Shown piece after piece: positions 53,956 through 63,561 of a stretch of 64,000 bases of DNA. A program made the translations under genes and the position numbers. The number at the start of each line of letters is the position of its first letter. Within the stretch, counting starts at the first letter, position 1. Source of the stretch: Devosia nanyangense (GTDB lineage Bacteria > Pseudomonadota > Alphaproteobacteria > Rhizobiales > Devosiaceae); contig JACRAF010000028.1 in the NCBI GenBank assembly GCA_016213505.1, positions 1 to 64,000 of the forward strand. Reading direction: 5' to 3'. The notes under the pieces are model-generated. The model worked only from the letters and a program-made list of their open reading frames with translations. It searched no databases and was not told the DNA's origin.

Positions 53956-55019
53956 TGGCCGAGCGCGCACCGCTCCCCGAACCGGATACCCGCGCCGAGC
54001 CGTTCTGCCGCTATTTCGGCACCTGCGGCGGCTGCACGCTGCAGCATTTTGGCCCGCCCTCCTACATGGCGTATAAGCAGGAGCTGGTGGAGACCGCGCT
54101 GCGCTCCGCGCACATCGTCGCGGAGGTCGCGCCGCTGATCGAGGCCCATGGCGATGGCCGGCGGCGGGCGACGCTGCATGCCCGCGGCGCCGCCGTCGGC
54201 TACATGAAGGCCCGCAGTCACGATTTGCTCGACATCGCCGCCTGCCCGATCCTGGTGCCGGCGCTCGAACACCGCGCCCCGGCGCTGGGCCGGCCGATCG
54301 CCGCAACCATCGGCGACTGCGACATCGCCTTCACCGCCACCGACACCGGCCTCGACGTCGCGGTGCACAGCGATCGAAAGTTCAAGCCCGAGAAGCTGAC
54401 GCTCCCCGCGCAGCGCTCGCAGCTGGCGCGCCTGTCGCTCAACGGCGAGGTGGTGCTAGAGGCGCGCGCACCGGCGATCACCATGGGCCGGGCGACGGTC
54501 GAGCTGCCGATCTCGAGCTTCCTTCAGGCCACCGCGATGGCTGAGGCGACGCTGGCGAACCTGGTACTGGAGGGGATCGGCAGGGCGAAGTCCGTCGCCG
54601 ACCTGTTCTGCGGCCTCGGACCGTTCACCCTGCGCATCGCCGAGCAGGCAAGAGTCTTCGCCGCCGATGCCGACAAGGCAGCGATCACCGCTCTGCAGAA
54701 CGCCGTTCGCCATACGCAGGGGCTGAAGCCGGTGACGGCAATGGCCCGCGACCTGTTCCGCGAACCTTTGGTACCGTTCGAACTGACCGGCTACGACGCC
54801 GTGGTGTTCGATCCGCCGCGCGCCGGGGCCGAGGCACAGGCGCGCGAGCTGGCCAGATCGAAGGTCAGGACGGTGGTCGCCGTCTCGTGCGAGCCCCGAA
54901 CTTTCGCCCGCGACGCCGCGATCCTGGTCGCCGGCGGCTATCGGCTGGAGACGGTGACGCCGGTCGACCAGTTCGCCTGGTCGACGCATGTCGAGGTGGT
55001 GGGGGTGTTCCGCCGGTGA
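53955..55019 (+). CDS. RlmD/TrmA-family RNA m5U methyltransferase
   Basis: 354 residues. The N-terminal Cys motif CRYFGTCGGC (C-x5-CGGC) binds a 4Fe-4S cluster; the SAM region has ADLFCGLGPFTLRIAE (about 217-232), and the catalytic part has VFDPPRAGAEAQ and VAVSCEPRTFARD with the nucleophilic Cys. There is no N-terminal TRAM domain, which full-length RlmD has; the protein starts directly near the Cys motif. The ATG overlaps the D-lactate dehydrogenase stop by one base, and its own stop overlaps the selO start by four. Confidence 0.9.
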   Translation: MAERAPLPEPDTRAEPFCRYFGTCGGCTLQHFGPPSYMAYKQELVETALRSAHIVAEVAPLIEAHGDGRRRATLHARGAAVGYMKARSHDLLDIAACPILVPALEHRAPALGRPIAATIGDCDIAFTATDTGLDVAVHSDRKFKPEKLTLPAQRSQLARLSLNGEVVLEARAPAITMGRATVELPISSFLQATAMAEATLANLVLEGIGRAKSVADLFCGLGPFTLRIAEQARVFAADADKAAITALQNAVRHTQGLKPVTAMARDLFREPLVPFELTGYDAVVFDPPRAGAEAQARELARSKVRTVVAVSCEPRTFARDAAILVAGGYRLETVTPVDQFAWSTHVEVVGVFRR

Positions 55020-56473
55020 CGACAGAGCGCGTGACCCCACGTCCCTCGACCTCCCATCTCGCTCTCGGCGAGGTCTTCTTCGATCCGGTCAAGCCGGCAC
55101 AATTTCCCGAGCACATCCTCCGCTACCGCAACCAGCGGGCCGCCGCGCAGATCGGCCTCGACGGCCTCAACGACGCGCAATGGATCGAGCATTTCGGCAA
55201 GTTCGTGCCGATCCCCGGCAGCTTCGAGACGCCGCTGGCGTTGCGCTATCATGGCCACCAGTTTCAAAGCTACAATCCGGATCTCGGCGACGGCCGGGGT
55301 TTCCTCTTCGCCCAGTTGCACGACCTCGCGGACGGCCGCCTGCTCGACCTCGCGACCAAGGGCTCCGGCCGCACCCCGTGGTCGCGCATGGGCGATGGCC
55401 GACTGACCCTCAAGGGCGGTGTCCGCGAGGTGCTGGCGACCGCTATGCTCGAAGCGCTTGGGGTGGACACGAGCAAGAGCCTCAGCCTGGTCGAGACCGG
55501 CGAGGAGCTCGAGCGCCACGACGAACCCTCGCCCACCCGCGCCTCGGTTCTGGTGCGGCTGAGCCACAGCCATATCCGCATCGGCACCTTCCAGCGGCTG
55601 AGCTTTTTCAAGGACACCGAGAGCCTCGGCCGCCTGCTCGACTACTCGCTCGCAACCTACATGCCGGAGTTGGCGCCGCCCGGCGACAATACGCGCGCCG
55701 AGAAATTCCTGGCCGAAGTGGCGCGGCGCGTGGCGGTGACCGGTGCCGACTGGATCGCCGCCGGGTTCGTCCATGGCGTGCTCAACTCCGACAACATCAA
55801 CATCACCGGCGAGAGCTTCGACTACGGCCCGTGGCGGTTCGCGCCGACCTACGACCCGGCCTTCACCGCCGCCTATTTCGACGAGCACGGGCTCTATGCT
55901 TTCGGCCGCCAACCCGATGCGCTGGCCTGGAACCTGACGCGGCTGGCCGAGTGCCTCCTGCCGCTCGGCGCACATGACGGATTGGAGGCCGCGCTCAACG
56001 GCTTCTGGCCGGCCTTCCAACACGCCGTGTGGAATGCCGCTCTACGGCGGCTCGGCCTGGCGTCGCGCGGCGACGAGGCGGACGCGGCGTTGACGCTGGC
56101 GATCTTCGCCTTCCTCCACCACAGCCAGATCGGCTACGAGCAGTTCTGGTTCGATTGGCGCGGCGGCGTGCAGAGTATGGAGCGGGCCACGCGCAGCCCG
56201 GTGGCCTCCGCCTATGCGGGTGAGGCCTTCGCACCGCTGCGCGCCGCGCTCGAACCCTACGAGCCGACGGCGAGCGTCAATCTGCACCACCCCTATTTCG
56301 CCCGCACGCTGCCGCGCACCATGCTGATCGACGAGATGGAGGCCCTGTGGGCGCCCATCGCCGAGGCCGACGACTGGAGCGCTTTCAACGCCGTGCTCGG
56401 CGAGATCGATCAGGTGCGCGAGGCCTATGCCGGCGACATGAAATCGGCGAGCCGGTCGGGCAGCAGCTCGTAG
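55016..56473 (+). CDS. selO: Protein adenylyltransferase SelO (YdiU)
   Basis: 485-residue pseudokinase that AMPylates proteins, especially under oxidative stress. Recognisable are LALRYHGHQFQSYNPDLGDGRG (about 68-89), ATKGSGRTPWSRMGDGRLTLKGG, and the inverted kinase site with HGVLNSDNINITGE and DYGPWRF (Asn/Asp metal ligands). Begins at GTG 55016, overlapping the methyltransferase stop by four bases. No Sec codon is seen; the end is SGSSS. Its 3' end overlaps the converging cyclase gene by 49 bases. Confidence 0.96.
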   Translation: MTTERVTPRPSTSHLALGEVFFDPVKPAQFPEHILRYRNQRAAAQIGLDGLNDAQWIEHFGKFVPIPGSFETPLALRYHGHQFQSYNPDLGDGRGFLFAQLHDLADGRLLDLATKGSGRTPWSRMGDGRLTLKGGVREVLATAMLEALGVDTSKSLSLVETGEELERHDEPSPTRASVLVRLSHSHIRIGTFQRLSFFKDTESLGRLLDYSLATYMPELAPPGDNTRAEKFLAEVARRVAVTGADWIAAGFVHGVLNSDNINITGESFDYGPWRFAPTYDPAFTAAYFDEHGLYAFGRQPDALAWNLTRLAECLLPLGAHDGLEAALNGFWPAFQHAVWNAALRRLGLASRGDEADAALTLAIFAFLHHSQIGYEQFWFDWRGGVQSMERATRSPVASAYAGEAFAPLRAALEPYEPTASVNLHHPYFARTLPRTMLIDEMEALWAPIAEADDWSAFNAVLGEIDQVREAYAGDMKSASRSGSSS

Positions 56474-58515
56474 AAGCGGGCGAGTCCCGGGGCGATCGCG
56501 GCCGCCAGCTCCCTGCACTGCGACAGCACTTCGCCACCCTGCCCGTCGCGGAAGGCGGCCATCAGCGCCGTGTGCGCCGCGCGCAGTCGGCCGAACGCCT
56601 CGCTCTGTGCCAGCGCCGCATCGCCGACGAGGATGTGGATGGCGAGGCGCCTGGCCTTGCCCTTGAGCTGCACCGTCCCCGCCTCGAGCCAGGCGAGATC
56701 AGGGGCGGCGGCGCGCGTACTTTCGGACGCGACGATGTCGAAGCCGATGGTCTTGCTCGCCCCCTCGACCCGGCTCGCGACATTGACGCTGTCGCCGATC
56801 GCCGAGTAATCGAAGCGGCTCTCGAGGCCCATATTGCCGACCAGCGCCTCGCCGGTCGAGAGCCCAATGCCGACGGCGACGCCCTCGAGTCCGCCGTCGC
56901 TGTTGAGCGCCTTGAGCCGCCCGCGCATGGCAAGGGCCGCTTCCGACGCGCGGCGGGCGTGATCGGCGACGTCCACCGGCGCGTTCCAGAACGCCATGAT
57001 GGAATCGCCGATGAACTTGTCGATGGTGCCGGAGCGCGAGACGATCTCGTTCCCGAGAGCGCCGAACAGCGTGTTGAGCATGCCCAGCGTCTCCTCGGGC
57101 GCGTGCGCCTCGGTGAAGGCCGTGAAGCCACGCATATCGGCGAACATCACCGTGATCTCGCGCGCTTCGCCGCCAAGCTTCAGTTCTCCGGCACTGGCCT
57201 CGATCCGGCGCAGCAGTTCCGGCGCGACGTAGTGGCCGAAGGCGTGGCGCAGCTGGCGGCGATCGCGCTCGGTGCGCGAGAACTGGAAATAGACCATCGC
57301 CCCATAGGTGAGCACTGCGCCGAACGCCGGGAAAGTCGCATCGACCAGCCAGCCGCGGCCGGCGAACGCCGCCCAGGCCGCAGCGATCATCGCCGCGATC
57401 AGCACCAGCGCCACCAGCAGCCCGGCAATCGGTCCGAGCCGCATCACGACGACCACGAGGAGCGCGCCGGCGAGGACCGAGGCGAGCAGTTCGAGCCCCT
57501 GCACCCAGTCGGCGCGACTCAGGAACTGCCCCGAGACGATCTGCTCGATCACCGCGGCGTGGATGAAGACGCCCGGCACATTGGGCGACAGCGGCGTCGC
57601 ATGCAGGTCGAGCAGCCCGCTCGCCGAGGTGCCGATCAGCACGATGCGGCCGGCGATCTCGTCCTTGAGGCTCAAATAGCCGTCGTCGAGAAGCGCCGCG
57701 GCGGAGATCGCCCGGTCCGACCCCGGCGCTTTGTCGTAGAGCACGAGGTCGCCGTTCGCCGTCGTCGGCACGGCAAAGCCGCCGATGCGGAGGCCATCGA
57801 GGGTGTGGCGGCCGCCGGTGTCGCCGAGCGCCACCAGCGTCTCTACCCCGAGCGCCAGGCGCAGGGCCTCGATCGACAGGCCGGGATAGAGGCTCGTGCC
57901 ACGGCTCCACAGCAGCGGCACCCGGCGCACCGTGCCTGCCGCGTCCTCGCCGTTGAGGCTGAGCCCGCCGAGGCCGGCTGCCGTGGCGGCCAGGCCCGCC
58001 AGCGGCGCTATGGCGCCCGCAATCCGGGGCAAGGCCGGAGTTGGATCGCTCCCCGAGACGGCGACGCCGCCCTTGGGCTCGAGGGTCAGCGGCGGCGCCT
58101 TGGCCGAGAGCGAAAAGCCGAGCACGGCATTGGCGCGGCCCAGCGCCGCGGCGAACTGCCGATCATTGTCGGGCGACAGCCGATCCGCCTCGGCGAACAG
58201 CACGTCGAAGCCGATCGACGCCGCGCCCAGCTCGGTCAGCCGGTCAGTCAACTGCGCCAACAGGCTCCGTGGCCATGGCCATTGGCCGTATTTGGCGAGC
58301 GCCGCCTCGTCGATATCGACGACCCGTACCGGGCTGTCCATCGCGGCGCGCGGCAAGAGGCGCTGCTCGAGGTCGAACCCCATGTCGCGGATGGTCGCGA
58401 CCGGCAGCGGATCGCCCAGCCGCAGCAGCGCCAGCAGCACGACCAGCACCAAACCGAACAGCGTCGGAAGCAGCCTGCTTGTGACCATGGCCGGTGATAG
58501 CCGAGCCGCCGCCAT
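56425..58515 (-). CDS. CHASE2 adenylate/guanylate cyclase
   Basis: 696-residue membrane sensor. After a first membrane segment (about 14-30) comes the periplasmic CHASE2 domain (about 40-340, GYDVLFxE-like IGFDVLFAEADR), then three hydrophobic segments (about 350-420) and a class III cyclase domain (about 455-640). FADMRGFTAF and FIGDSIMAFWN hold the metal Asp residues; the Lys of DKFIGD and the Asp of RFDYSAIGDSVN favour ATP, and the transition-state Asn-Arg pair is in VNVASR. Start ATG 58515 or 58488. It lies next to a FecR-domain gene, a frequent pairing. Confidence 0.94.
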   Translation of the reverse strand: MAAARLSPAMVTSRLLPTLFGLVLVVLLALLRLGDPLPVATIRDMGFDLEQRLLPRAAMDSPVRVVDIDEAALAKYGQWPWPRSLLAQLTDRLTELGAASIGFDVLFAEADRLSPDNDRQFAAALGRANAVLGFSLSAKAPPLTLEPKGGVAVSGSDPTPALPRIAGAIAPLAGLAATAAGLGGLSLNGEDAAGTVRRVPLLWSRGTSLYPGLSIEALRLALGVETLVALGDTGGRHTLDGLRIGGFAVPTTANGDLVLYDKAPGSDRAISAAALLDDGYLSLKDEIAGRIVLIGTSASGLLDLHATPLSPNVPGVFIHAAVIEQIVSGQFLSRADWVQGLELLASVLAGALLVVVVMRLGPIAGLLVALVLIAAMIAAAWAAFAGRGWLVDATFPAFGAVLTYGAMVYFQFSRTERDRRQLRHAFGHYVAPELLRRIEASAGELKLGGEAREITVMFADMRGFTAFTEAHAPEETLGMLNTLFGALGNEIVSRSGTIDKFIGDSIMAFWNAPVDVADHARRASEAALAMRGRLKALNSDGGLEGVAVGIGLSTGEALVGNMGLESRFDYSAIGDSVNVASRVEGASKTIGFDIVASESTRAAAPDLAWLEAGTVQLKGKARRLAIHILVGDAALAQSEAFGRLRAAHTALMAAFRDGQGGEVLSQCRELAAAIAPGLARFYELLPDRLADFMSPA

Positions 58516-58541
58516 TTGACGAGCGCGGTTCTAGCAGAGGC

Positions 58542-59330
58542 CTAGGGGATGATGAATATCGGTGGCCTCGGCGTCGGCGTCGGCGGCGGCTTGCCGGGCC
58601 CGCCGTCGTCGGTACCGTCATCCTCGACGACCGGCCCGGCCGGCGGATTGTGGAGGCAATCATAGGCGTTCGCCATCCAGAACCGCCGCAGCAGCCGCGC
58701 CTGGCTATTCGCATAGATGAACTCGCCCTTGAGCTGGGCGCGGGCGTCGCCCTTGATCGCGCGGGTGTCGCCCACGACGCGCGCATCGCCGCTGTCGAAC
58801 TCGCCCAGCGTGCACAATTCCGACAGGTCCTGGCAGACATTGCTCAGCGAGCAGAAATGGACGATGCCGTGATAGTGGAGGAGGCGGGTGGTGCCATCGA
58901 GATCGGTGAAGGTATCGAAGCCCGTGCCGCGCACCCCGATGGTGCCGGTGGGCGTCTTGAGCTCGTAGCGGTTCTTGGCCGAATCGCCGGTGGCAAAGCG
59001 GAACGAACCGGCCAGCATATTGACCACCAGCCGGCCGGCCGAACCGTCGTTGCGGATCAGATAGTCTTCGATCTTCAGCGACGAATGCGGCCCGACCACC
59101 AGCTCGGTGTTGTCGGCAAACAGAATCTGCACCTGCCCCTTGGGCCCGGTCTCGACCAGATCGCCGATGAAGATGTCCGAGCCGACGACCAGCGTCTCTA
59201 TAGTGCCGTCGCGCTCGGCGTCGGCTGCCGGATTGACGCCCTTGGCCGACCCTGCGGCTTCCGCCAGGGCAAGCGCCGGCATGCCGGCCAGCAGCAGGGC
59301 GGCAACAACGCCCGAAATCAGCTTACGCAT
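58542..59330 (-). CDS. FecR-domain periplasmic protein
   Basis: 262 residues. A signal peptide (1-23, ending ALALA) is followed by a FecR domain (about 45-145) with VQILFADNTELVVGPHSSLKI and TPTGTIGVRGTGF. Later there are several cysteines (HFCSLSNVC, LCTLG) and a Pro-rich tail (GKPPPTPTPRPP). FecR proteins of this type are common beside CHASE2 cyclase genes and may signal to them. The ATG at 59330 begins the signal peptide. It sits 26 bases upstream of the cyclase gene, so they are likely one operon. Confidence 0.88.
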   Translation of the reverse strand: MRKLISGVVAALLLAGMPALALAEAAGSAKGVNPAADAERDGTIETLVVGSDIFIGDLVETGPKGQVQILFADNTELVVGPHSSLKIEDYLIRNDGSAGRLVVNMLAGSFRFATGDSAKNRYELKTPTGTIGVRGTGFDTFTDLDGTTRLLHYHGIVHFCSLSNVCQDLSELCTLGEFDSGDARVVGDTRAIKGDARAQLKGEFIYANSQARLLRRFWMANAYDCLHNPPAGPVVEDDGTDDGGPGKPPPTPTPRPPIFIIP

Positions 59331-59541
59331 CGGTGACCCCTCAATTGGCGGCACGCCTTTGGGCGTCGGCATCGCACCGGCTTGCTGAACCGCCCCTGAA
59401 CGAGACCATTCTGGAGACCATTACGACGAATCTTCGGCGCTTGCCTATGACGCGGGCTTGCTGCAATTGTCTGGTCCGTTGGAAGGGTAGCGTCCGGGGC
59501 GCGATGCGTCCCGGCTTCGGCTGGGGGGCCGGAGACGGTTG

Positions 59542-59928
59542 ATGACGACAGTGTTCTTTGCGCTCCTGATCGGGCTCGAGCTCAAGCATTATGTCGGCGA
59601 TTATTTCCTACAGCCGGGCTGGATGCTGGCCGGCAAGGGCGATATCGCGCAGCCGGGCGGCTACGCTCATGCCGGCATCCATGCCGGCCTGTCGCTGCTG
59701 GTGCTGCTCGTGGCGGGTACCCCGCCCGCGCTCGCAGCCGCTCTGTTCGCGGCCGAGTTCATCACCCATTACGGGCTCGACTACGCCAAGATCCACTATT
59801 CGAACGGCGTCCGCGTCGACCAGACGCCGCGGCGCTTCTGGGTGCTTCACGGCATCGACCAGCTGACCCATCAGCTGACCTATGCGGCGATGATCTTCAT
59901 CGTCCTGGCGGCCAAGGGACTGCTGTAG
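59542..59928 (+). CDS. DUF3307 membrane protein
   Basis: 128-residue protein with three or four hydrophobic segments. It has KHYVGDYFLQPGWMLAGKG (about 15-33) with the His-Asp pair seen in DUF3307, then YAHAGIHAGLSL and FITHYGLDYAKIHY. His and Asp conservation hints at an enzyme or metal site in the membrane. GGAG is upstream of ATG 59542. It diverges from the FecR gene and converges on the cNMP-binding gene. Function unknown. Confidence 0.88.
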   Translation: MTTVFFALLIGLELKHYVGDYFLQPGWMLAGKGDIAQPGGYAHAGIHAGLSLLVLLVAGTPPALAAALFAAEFITHYGLDYAKIHYSNGVRVDQTPRRFWVLHGIDQLTHQLTYAAMIFIVLAAKGLL

Positions 59929-59950
59929 AGCAGCCGGTCCGGCCGCGGCC

Positions 59951-60415
59951 CTACTTCTTCTTTTTCGCCTTGGGCTCTTCCGGCGTCTGCACCAGCTGCG
60001 CCAGAATCTTGTCGACGAGGTCGAGGTCCTCGCGCCGCCCGGCCGCCTGCTGCTGCAGATCGACCAGATACGAGGTCGTGTAATAGAGCCGGCGCGCCAG
60101 GAGCGTCGCCAGCTCGAGCGCGATCTCGGGCTTGCTCGCCAGGAACGCGATGGCGTCGTCGAGCACATAGGCCTTGACCGCCGAGAGCGCCCTGACCGTC
60201 GCCGAGTAGGGCATGTCGAGCAACACGCTCATTTCGCCGAACAGCGAGCCGGGCTCGTCGACATAGCTCACCTGGGTGTCCTTGCGCAGCACCTCGACCT
60301 GGCCCTCGATGAGCACAAAGAGCTTGCGCTCGGCGCCGCCCTCGTCGATCAGCACGGCGCCGGATTTGAAGCTCTCGGCCTTGCGCCCCTTGCAGTACTC
60401 GAGAATGTCCGCCAT
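59951..60415 (-). CDS. Stand-alone cyclic nucleotide-binding domain protein
   Basis: 154 residues made of one Crp-type cNMP-binding domain (about 15-115) with FVLIEGQVEVL and GSLFGEMSVLLDMPYSATVRA, then a helix and a KKKK tail; there is no HTH. In the phosphate-binding cassette the usual Arg before Ser is Tyr (PYSAT), so normal cAMP binding is doubtful. The Glu of FGEMS is kept. It lies 1.9 kb from a CHASE2 cyclase gene. The next upstream gene on the strand is the IlvD/Edd dehydratase, whose stop is 7 bases away. Confidence 0.88.
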   Translation of the reverse strand: MADILEYCKGRKAESFKSGAVLIDEGGAERKLFVLIEGQVEVLRKDTQVSYVDEPGSLFGEMSVLLDMPYSATVRALSAVKAYVLDDAIAFLASKPEIALELATLLARRLYYTTSYLVDLQQQAAGRREDLDLVDKILAQLVQTPEEPKAKKKK

Positions 60416-60422
60416 CGGGCCC

Positions 60423-62231
60423 TCAGTGATTGTCGCGCGGCAGGCCCGCGGTCTGCGCCAGCCGCTGGTAGTTGACGGCCGGCTTCAGCACGGCGCCCTC
60501 GCCGAGCTGGTCGACCAGCCCGCGCTGGATCTCCTGCCACGGCGTCTGGTGCGCCGGGTACTTGTAGCCCCCGGCAGCGTGCAGCGCGGCGCGGCGCTGC
60601 TCGATCTCCTCGTCGGAGATGAGGATGTCGGCCGAGCCCTTGTTGAGATCGATCCGCACCCTGTCGCCGGTCCTGAGGATAGCGAGGTTGCCGCCCGCCG
60701 CCGCTTCCGGCGAGGCATTGAGGATGGAGGGCGAGCCGGAGGTGCCCGACTGCCGCCCGTCGCCGATGCAGGCGAGCGCGGTCACGCCCTTCTTGATCAG
60801 GTAATCGGGTGGCCGCATGTTGACCACTTCGGCCGCGCCCGGATAGCCGATCGGCCCGGCGCCGCGCATGAACAGCAGCGTGTGCTCGTCGATCGCGAGC
60901 GAGGGATCGTCGATCCGGTGGTGGTAGTCCTCGGGGCCGTCGAACACCACGGCCTTGCCCTCGAACATGTTGGGGTGCGCCGGATCGGAAAGATAGCGCT
61001 CGCGGAATTCCGGCGAGATCACGCTGGTCTTCATCACCGCGCTGTTGAACAGATTACCGCGCAGCACCAGGAACCCGGCATCGGTCTTCAGCGGATTGTC
61101 GAAATGCCGGATGACCTTGTCGTCCTGGACCGTGGTGTTGCGGCAGTTCTCGCCGATGGTCTTGCCGTTGACCGTCGGGGCGTTCTCGCGGATCAGCCCG
61201 GCCGTCATCAGTTCGTTGACAACCGCCGGCACGCCGCCGGCGTGATAGTAGTCCTCGCCCAGATATTCGCCGGCCGGCTGCAGATTGACCAGCAGCGGCA
61301 CCTTGTGGCCGTAGGTCTCGAAATCCTCGACCGTGAGCTCGACCCCGACATGGCGGGCGATGGCGACGACATGGATGGGCGCATTGGTCGAGCCGCCGAT
61401 CGCCGAATTGACGACGATGGTGTTGACGAAATTGTCCTTGGTCAGGATGTCGGAGGGCTTGAGGTCCTCGTGCACCATGTCGACGATGCGCTTGCCTGTC
61501 AGATAAGCCATCTCCTGGCGGTCGCGGTAAGGCGCCGGAATCGCTGCCGAGCCGGGCAACTGCATGCCCAGCGCCTCGGCCAGCGAGTTCATCGTCGTCG
61601 CCGTGCCCATGGTGTTGCAGTAGCCGGTCGACGGCGCCGAGGTGGCGACCAGATCGACAAAGCCCTTGTAGTCGATCTCGCCCATGGCCAGCATCTCACG
61701 GGCCTTCCATACGATGGTGCCCGAGCCGGTGCGCTCGCCCTTGTGCCAGCCATTGAGCATCGGCCCGACGCTGAGCGCGATGGCCGGGATATTGACCGTC
61801 GCCGCGCCCATCAGCATGGCCGGCGTGGTCTTGTCGCAGCCGATGGTCAGCACCACCCCGTCGATGGGGTAGCCATAGAGCACTTCGACGAGGCTCAGAT
61901 AGGCGAGGTTGCGGTCGAGCCCGGCGGTCGGCCGTTTGCCCGTTTCCTGGATCGGATGCACCGGAAACTCGAGCGGAATACCGCCCGCTTCGCGGATGCC
62001 GTCGCGGACGCGCTGCGCCAAAACGATGTGGTGGCGGTTGCACGGGCTGAGGTCCGAGCCGGTCTGCGCGATGCCGATGATCGGCTTGCCCGATTGCAGC
62101 TCGTCGCGACTCAGCCCGAAATTGAGATAGCGCTCGAGATAGAGCGCCGTCATGTCCACATTGTCGGGATTGTCGAACCACGCCCGCGACCGGAGCTTTC
62201 TGTCCACGCCGCCTTTTGCCTCGGAAGTCAT
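60423..62231 (-). CDS. IlvD/Edd family dehydratase (sugar-acid type)
   Basis: 602-residue Fe-S dehydratase of the IlvD/Edd superfamily. Cluster cysteines are in [22 protein letters not shown] and [26 protein letters not shown] lies near the C-terminus. Sequence layout ([22 protein letters not shown] at the start, ~600 aa) fits the sugar-acid subgroup with L-arabonate and D-xylonate dehydratases better than valine-pathway IlvD. The start at 62231 has GAGG upstream; ATG 62234 is next to it. Located directly after the LacI-type gene on the same strand. Confidence 0.9.
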   Translation of the reverse strand: MTSEAKGGVDRKLRSRAWFDNPDNVDMTALYLERYLNFGLSRDELQSGKPIIGIAQTGSDLSPCNRHHIVLAQRVRDGIREAGGIPLEFPVHPIQETGKRPTAGLDRNLAYLSLVEVLYGYPIDGVVLTIGCDKTTPAMLMGAATVNIPAIALSVGPMLNGWHKGERTGSGTIVWKAREMLAMGEIDYKGFVDLVATSAPSTGYCNTMGTATTMNSLAEALGMQLPGSAAIPAPYRDRQEMAYLTGKRIVDMVHEDLKPSDILTKDNFVNTIVVNSAIGGSTNAPIHVVAIARHVGVELTVEDFETYGHKVPLLVNLQPAGEYLGEDYYHAGGVPAVVNELMTAGLIRENAPTVNGKTIGENCRNTTVQDDKVIRHFDNPLKTDAGFLVLRGNLFNSAVMKTSVISPEFRERYLSDPAHPNMFEGKAVVFDGPEDYHHRIDDPSLAIDEHTLLFMRGAGPIGYPGAAEVVNMRPPDYLIKKGVTALACIGDGRQSGTSGSPSILNASPEAAAGGNLAILRTGDRVRIDLNKGSADILISDEEIEQRRAALHAAGGYKYPAHQTPWQEIQRGLVDQLGEGAVLKPAVNYQRLAQTAGLPRDNH

Positions 62232-62293
62232 CATCTGCCTCGAATAGAACCAATGGCCGAACCCATAGCGCATCGGCGCAAAGAAGGTGAGGC

Positions 62294-63337
62294 CTATTCG
62301 CGCGCGCCGGCGTGCCTTTGCGTACTGACGCGCGCCATCAGCTGCACCGGCAACAGCACGATCGGCTGCTCGATCCGCTGCCCCATCAGACGCTTCAGCA
62401 GCATGGCGCCGGCATCGCGCCCCATCTCGTAGTCGGAGACCCGGATCGAGGTCAGCGCCGGATCGATGTGCTCGGCAAAATCGAGATCGCCGTAGCCGGC
62501 GACCGCCAGCTGTCCGGGCACGTCGATGCCGAGCTGCCGGGCCCGGAGCAACGCGCCGACGGCCAGGAGGTCCGTGCCGAAGAAGATCGCGTCGCACCCG
62601 GGCAGTGCGGCTAGAATGTGATCGATGGCGCTCATGCCCTCACCAAAGGTGCGCGTGCCCTCGTAGGGCAGCACCAGCCCCGGCGCCAGCCCGAACGGTC
62701 CCAGTCCGGCCCGGAAGCCGGTCAGCCGCTCGGCGCCGCGATCGAGCGTGTGACCGCAATAGGCGATTCGCCGAAGCCCCTGACGGCCGAAATGCTCGCC
62801 CATCAGCCGCCCGCCTTCGAAGGCGGAAGAGCCGACCAGCATGTCGATGGGATCCGGCCGGTCCCCCCACATTTCGACCACCGGCACGCCCAGACGCTTC
62901 AGCGCCACGCGCGTGTCCTCGTTGCGCACCACGCCGGTGAAGAGAATTCCCGCCGGCCGGAACGGCAGCACCGATTCGACCACATCGGCGCGCAGTTCCT
63001 CCGAATAGCCGGTCTGGGCGAACATCAGATGGTAACGGCTGCCCTCGAAGGCATCGACCGTGCCCTGCATGGCGCTGGCAAAATGCGGATTCTGCAGGCT
63101 CGCCACGAACGCCGTCACGATCGAGGACCGTCCGGATCGGAGGGTGGAAGCGATGGAATTGACCACATAGCCGGTGCGGGCGACCGCGTCGGCAACGCGC
63201 TGCCTGGTTTCGGGACGCACTTTCGCGGGCGAACTCAGGGCCCGTGACACGGTTATGGGCGAGACCCCGGCTTCGCGCGCAACGTCTTCCACGCGCACTG
63301 GACGAACCGCGCCAGTCGGTTTGTTGGTATCGTGCAA
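62294..63337 (-). CDS. LacI family transcriptional regulator
   Basis: 347 residues. The LacI HTH is [21 protein letters not shown] (residues about 14-34), with hinge [30 protein letters not shown] (about 39-68). The periplasmic-binding-like effector domain follows. The TTG at 63337 is preferred because GGGGGG lies just upstream and gives a normal N-terminus; an ATG at 63406 adds 23 residues. Upstream of the sugar-acid dehydratase gene on the same strand, it likely controls it; the effector is probably a sugar acid. Confidence 0.93.
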   Translation of the reverse strand: MHDTNKPTGAVRPVRVEDVAREAGVSPITVSRALSSPAKVRPETRQRVADAVARTGYVVNSIASTLRSGRSSIVTAFVASLQNPHFASAMQGTVDAFEGSRYHLMFAQTGYSEELRADVVESVLPFRPAGILFTGVVRNEDTRVALKRLGVPVVEMWGDRPDPIDMLVGSSAFEGGRLMGEHFGRQGLRRIAYCGHTLDRGAERLTGFRAGLGPFGLAPGLVLPYEGTRTFGEGMSAIDHILAALPGCDAIFFGTDLLAVGALLRARQLGIDVPGQLAVAGYGDLDFAEHIDPALTSIRVSDYEMGRDAGAMLLKRLMGQRIEQPIVLLPVQLMARVSTQRHAGARE

Positions 63338-63561
63338 AATGCCCCCCAAAATATGCCTAAGACTAGCAAGAACCGCGCGCCAACGGAATACTTGCAAATT
63401 CGCCATGAGTTCTTCGCCGAACGCCGCGAAGTCCGCCTCAGTCTTGGCCGGCCGTCAGTGCCGCCTCGACCACCCAAGGATCGGCGGTCGCGCGACGTCT
63501 TTGTCTTGAATTCGCCGGCATGACAGGGCATTGCCGTCGTTGCCAATCAGGGGATCGATCG

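Noticed and set aside
51019..54306. 1095-codon open frame on the - strand opposite the D-lactate dehydrogenase gene
   Set aside because: Antisense shadow; the + strand frame carries clear FAD and Fe-S motifs, and the - strand product is Arg/Gly/Ala-rich without domains.
56347..58497. 716-codon + strand open frame opposite the CHASE2 cyclase
   Set aside because: Shadow; very high Arg and Gln content and no domain.
60276..62432. 718-codon + strand open frame opposite the dehydratase
   Set aside because: Shadow of the IlvD/Edd-type gene with its three cluster Cys motifs on the - strand.
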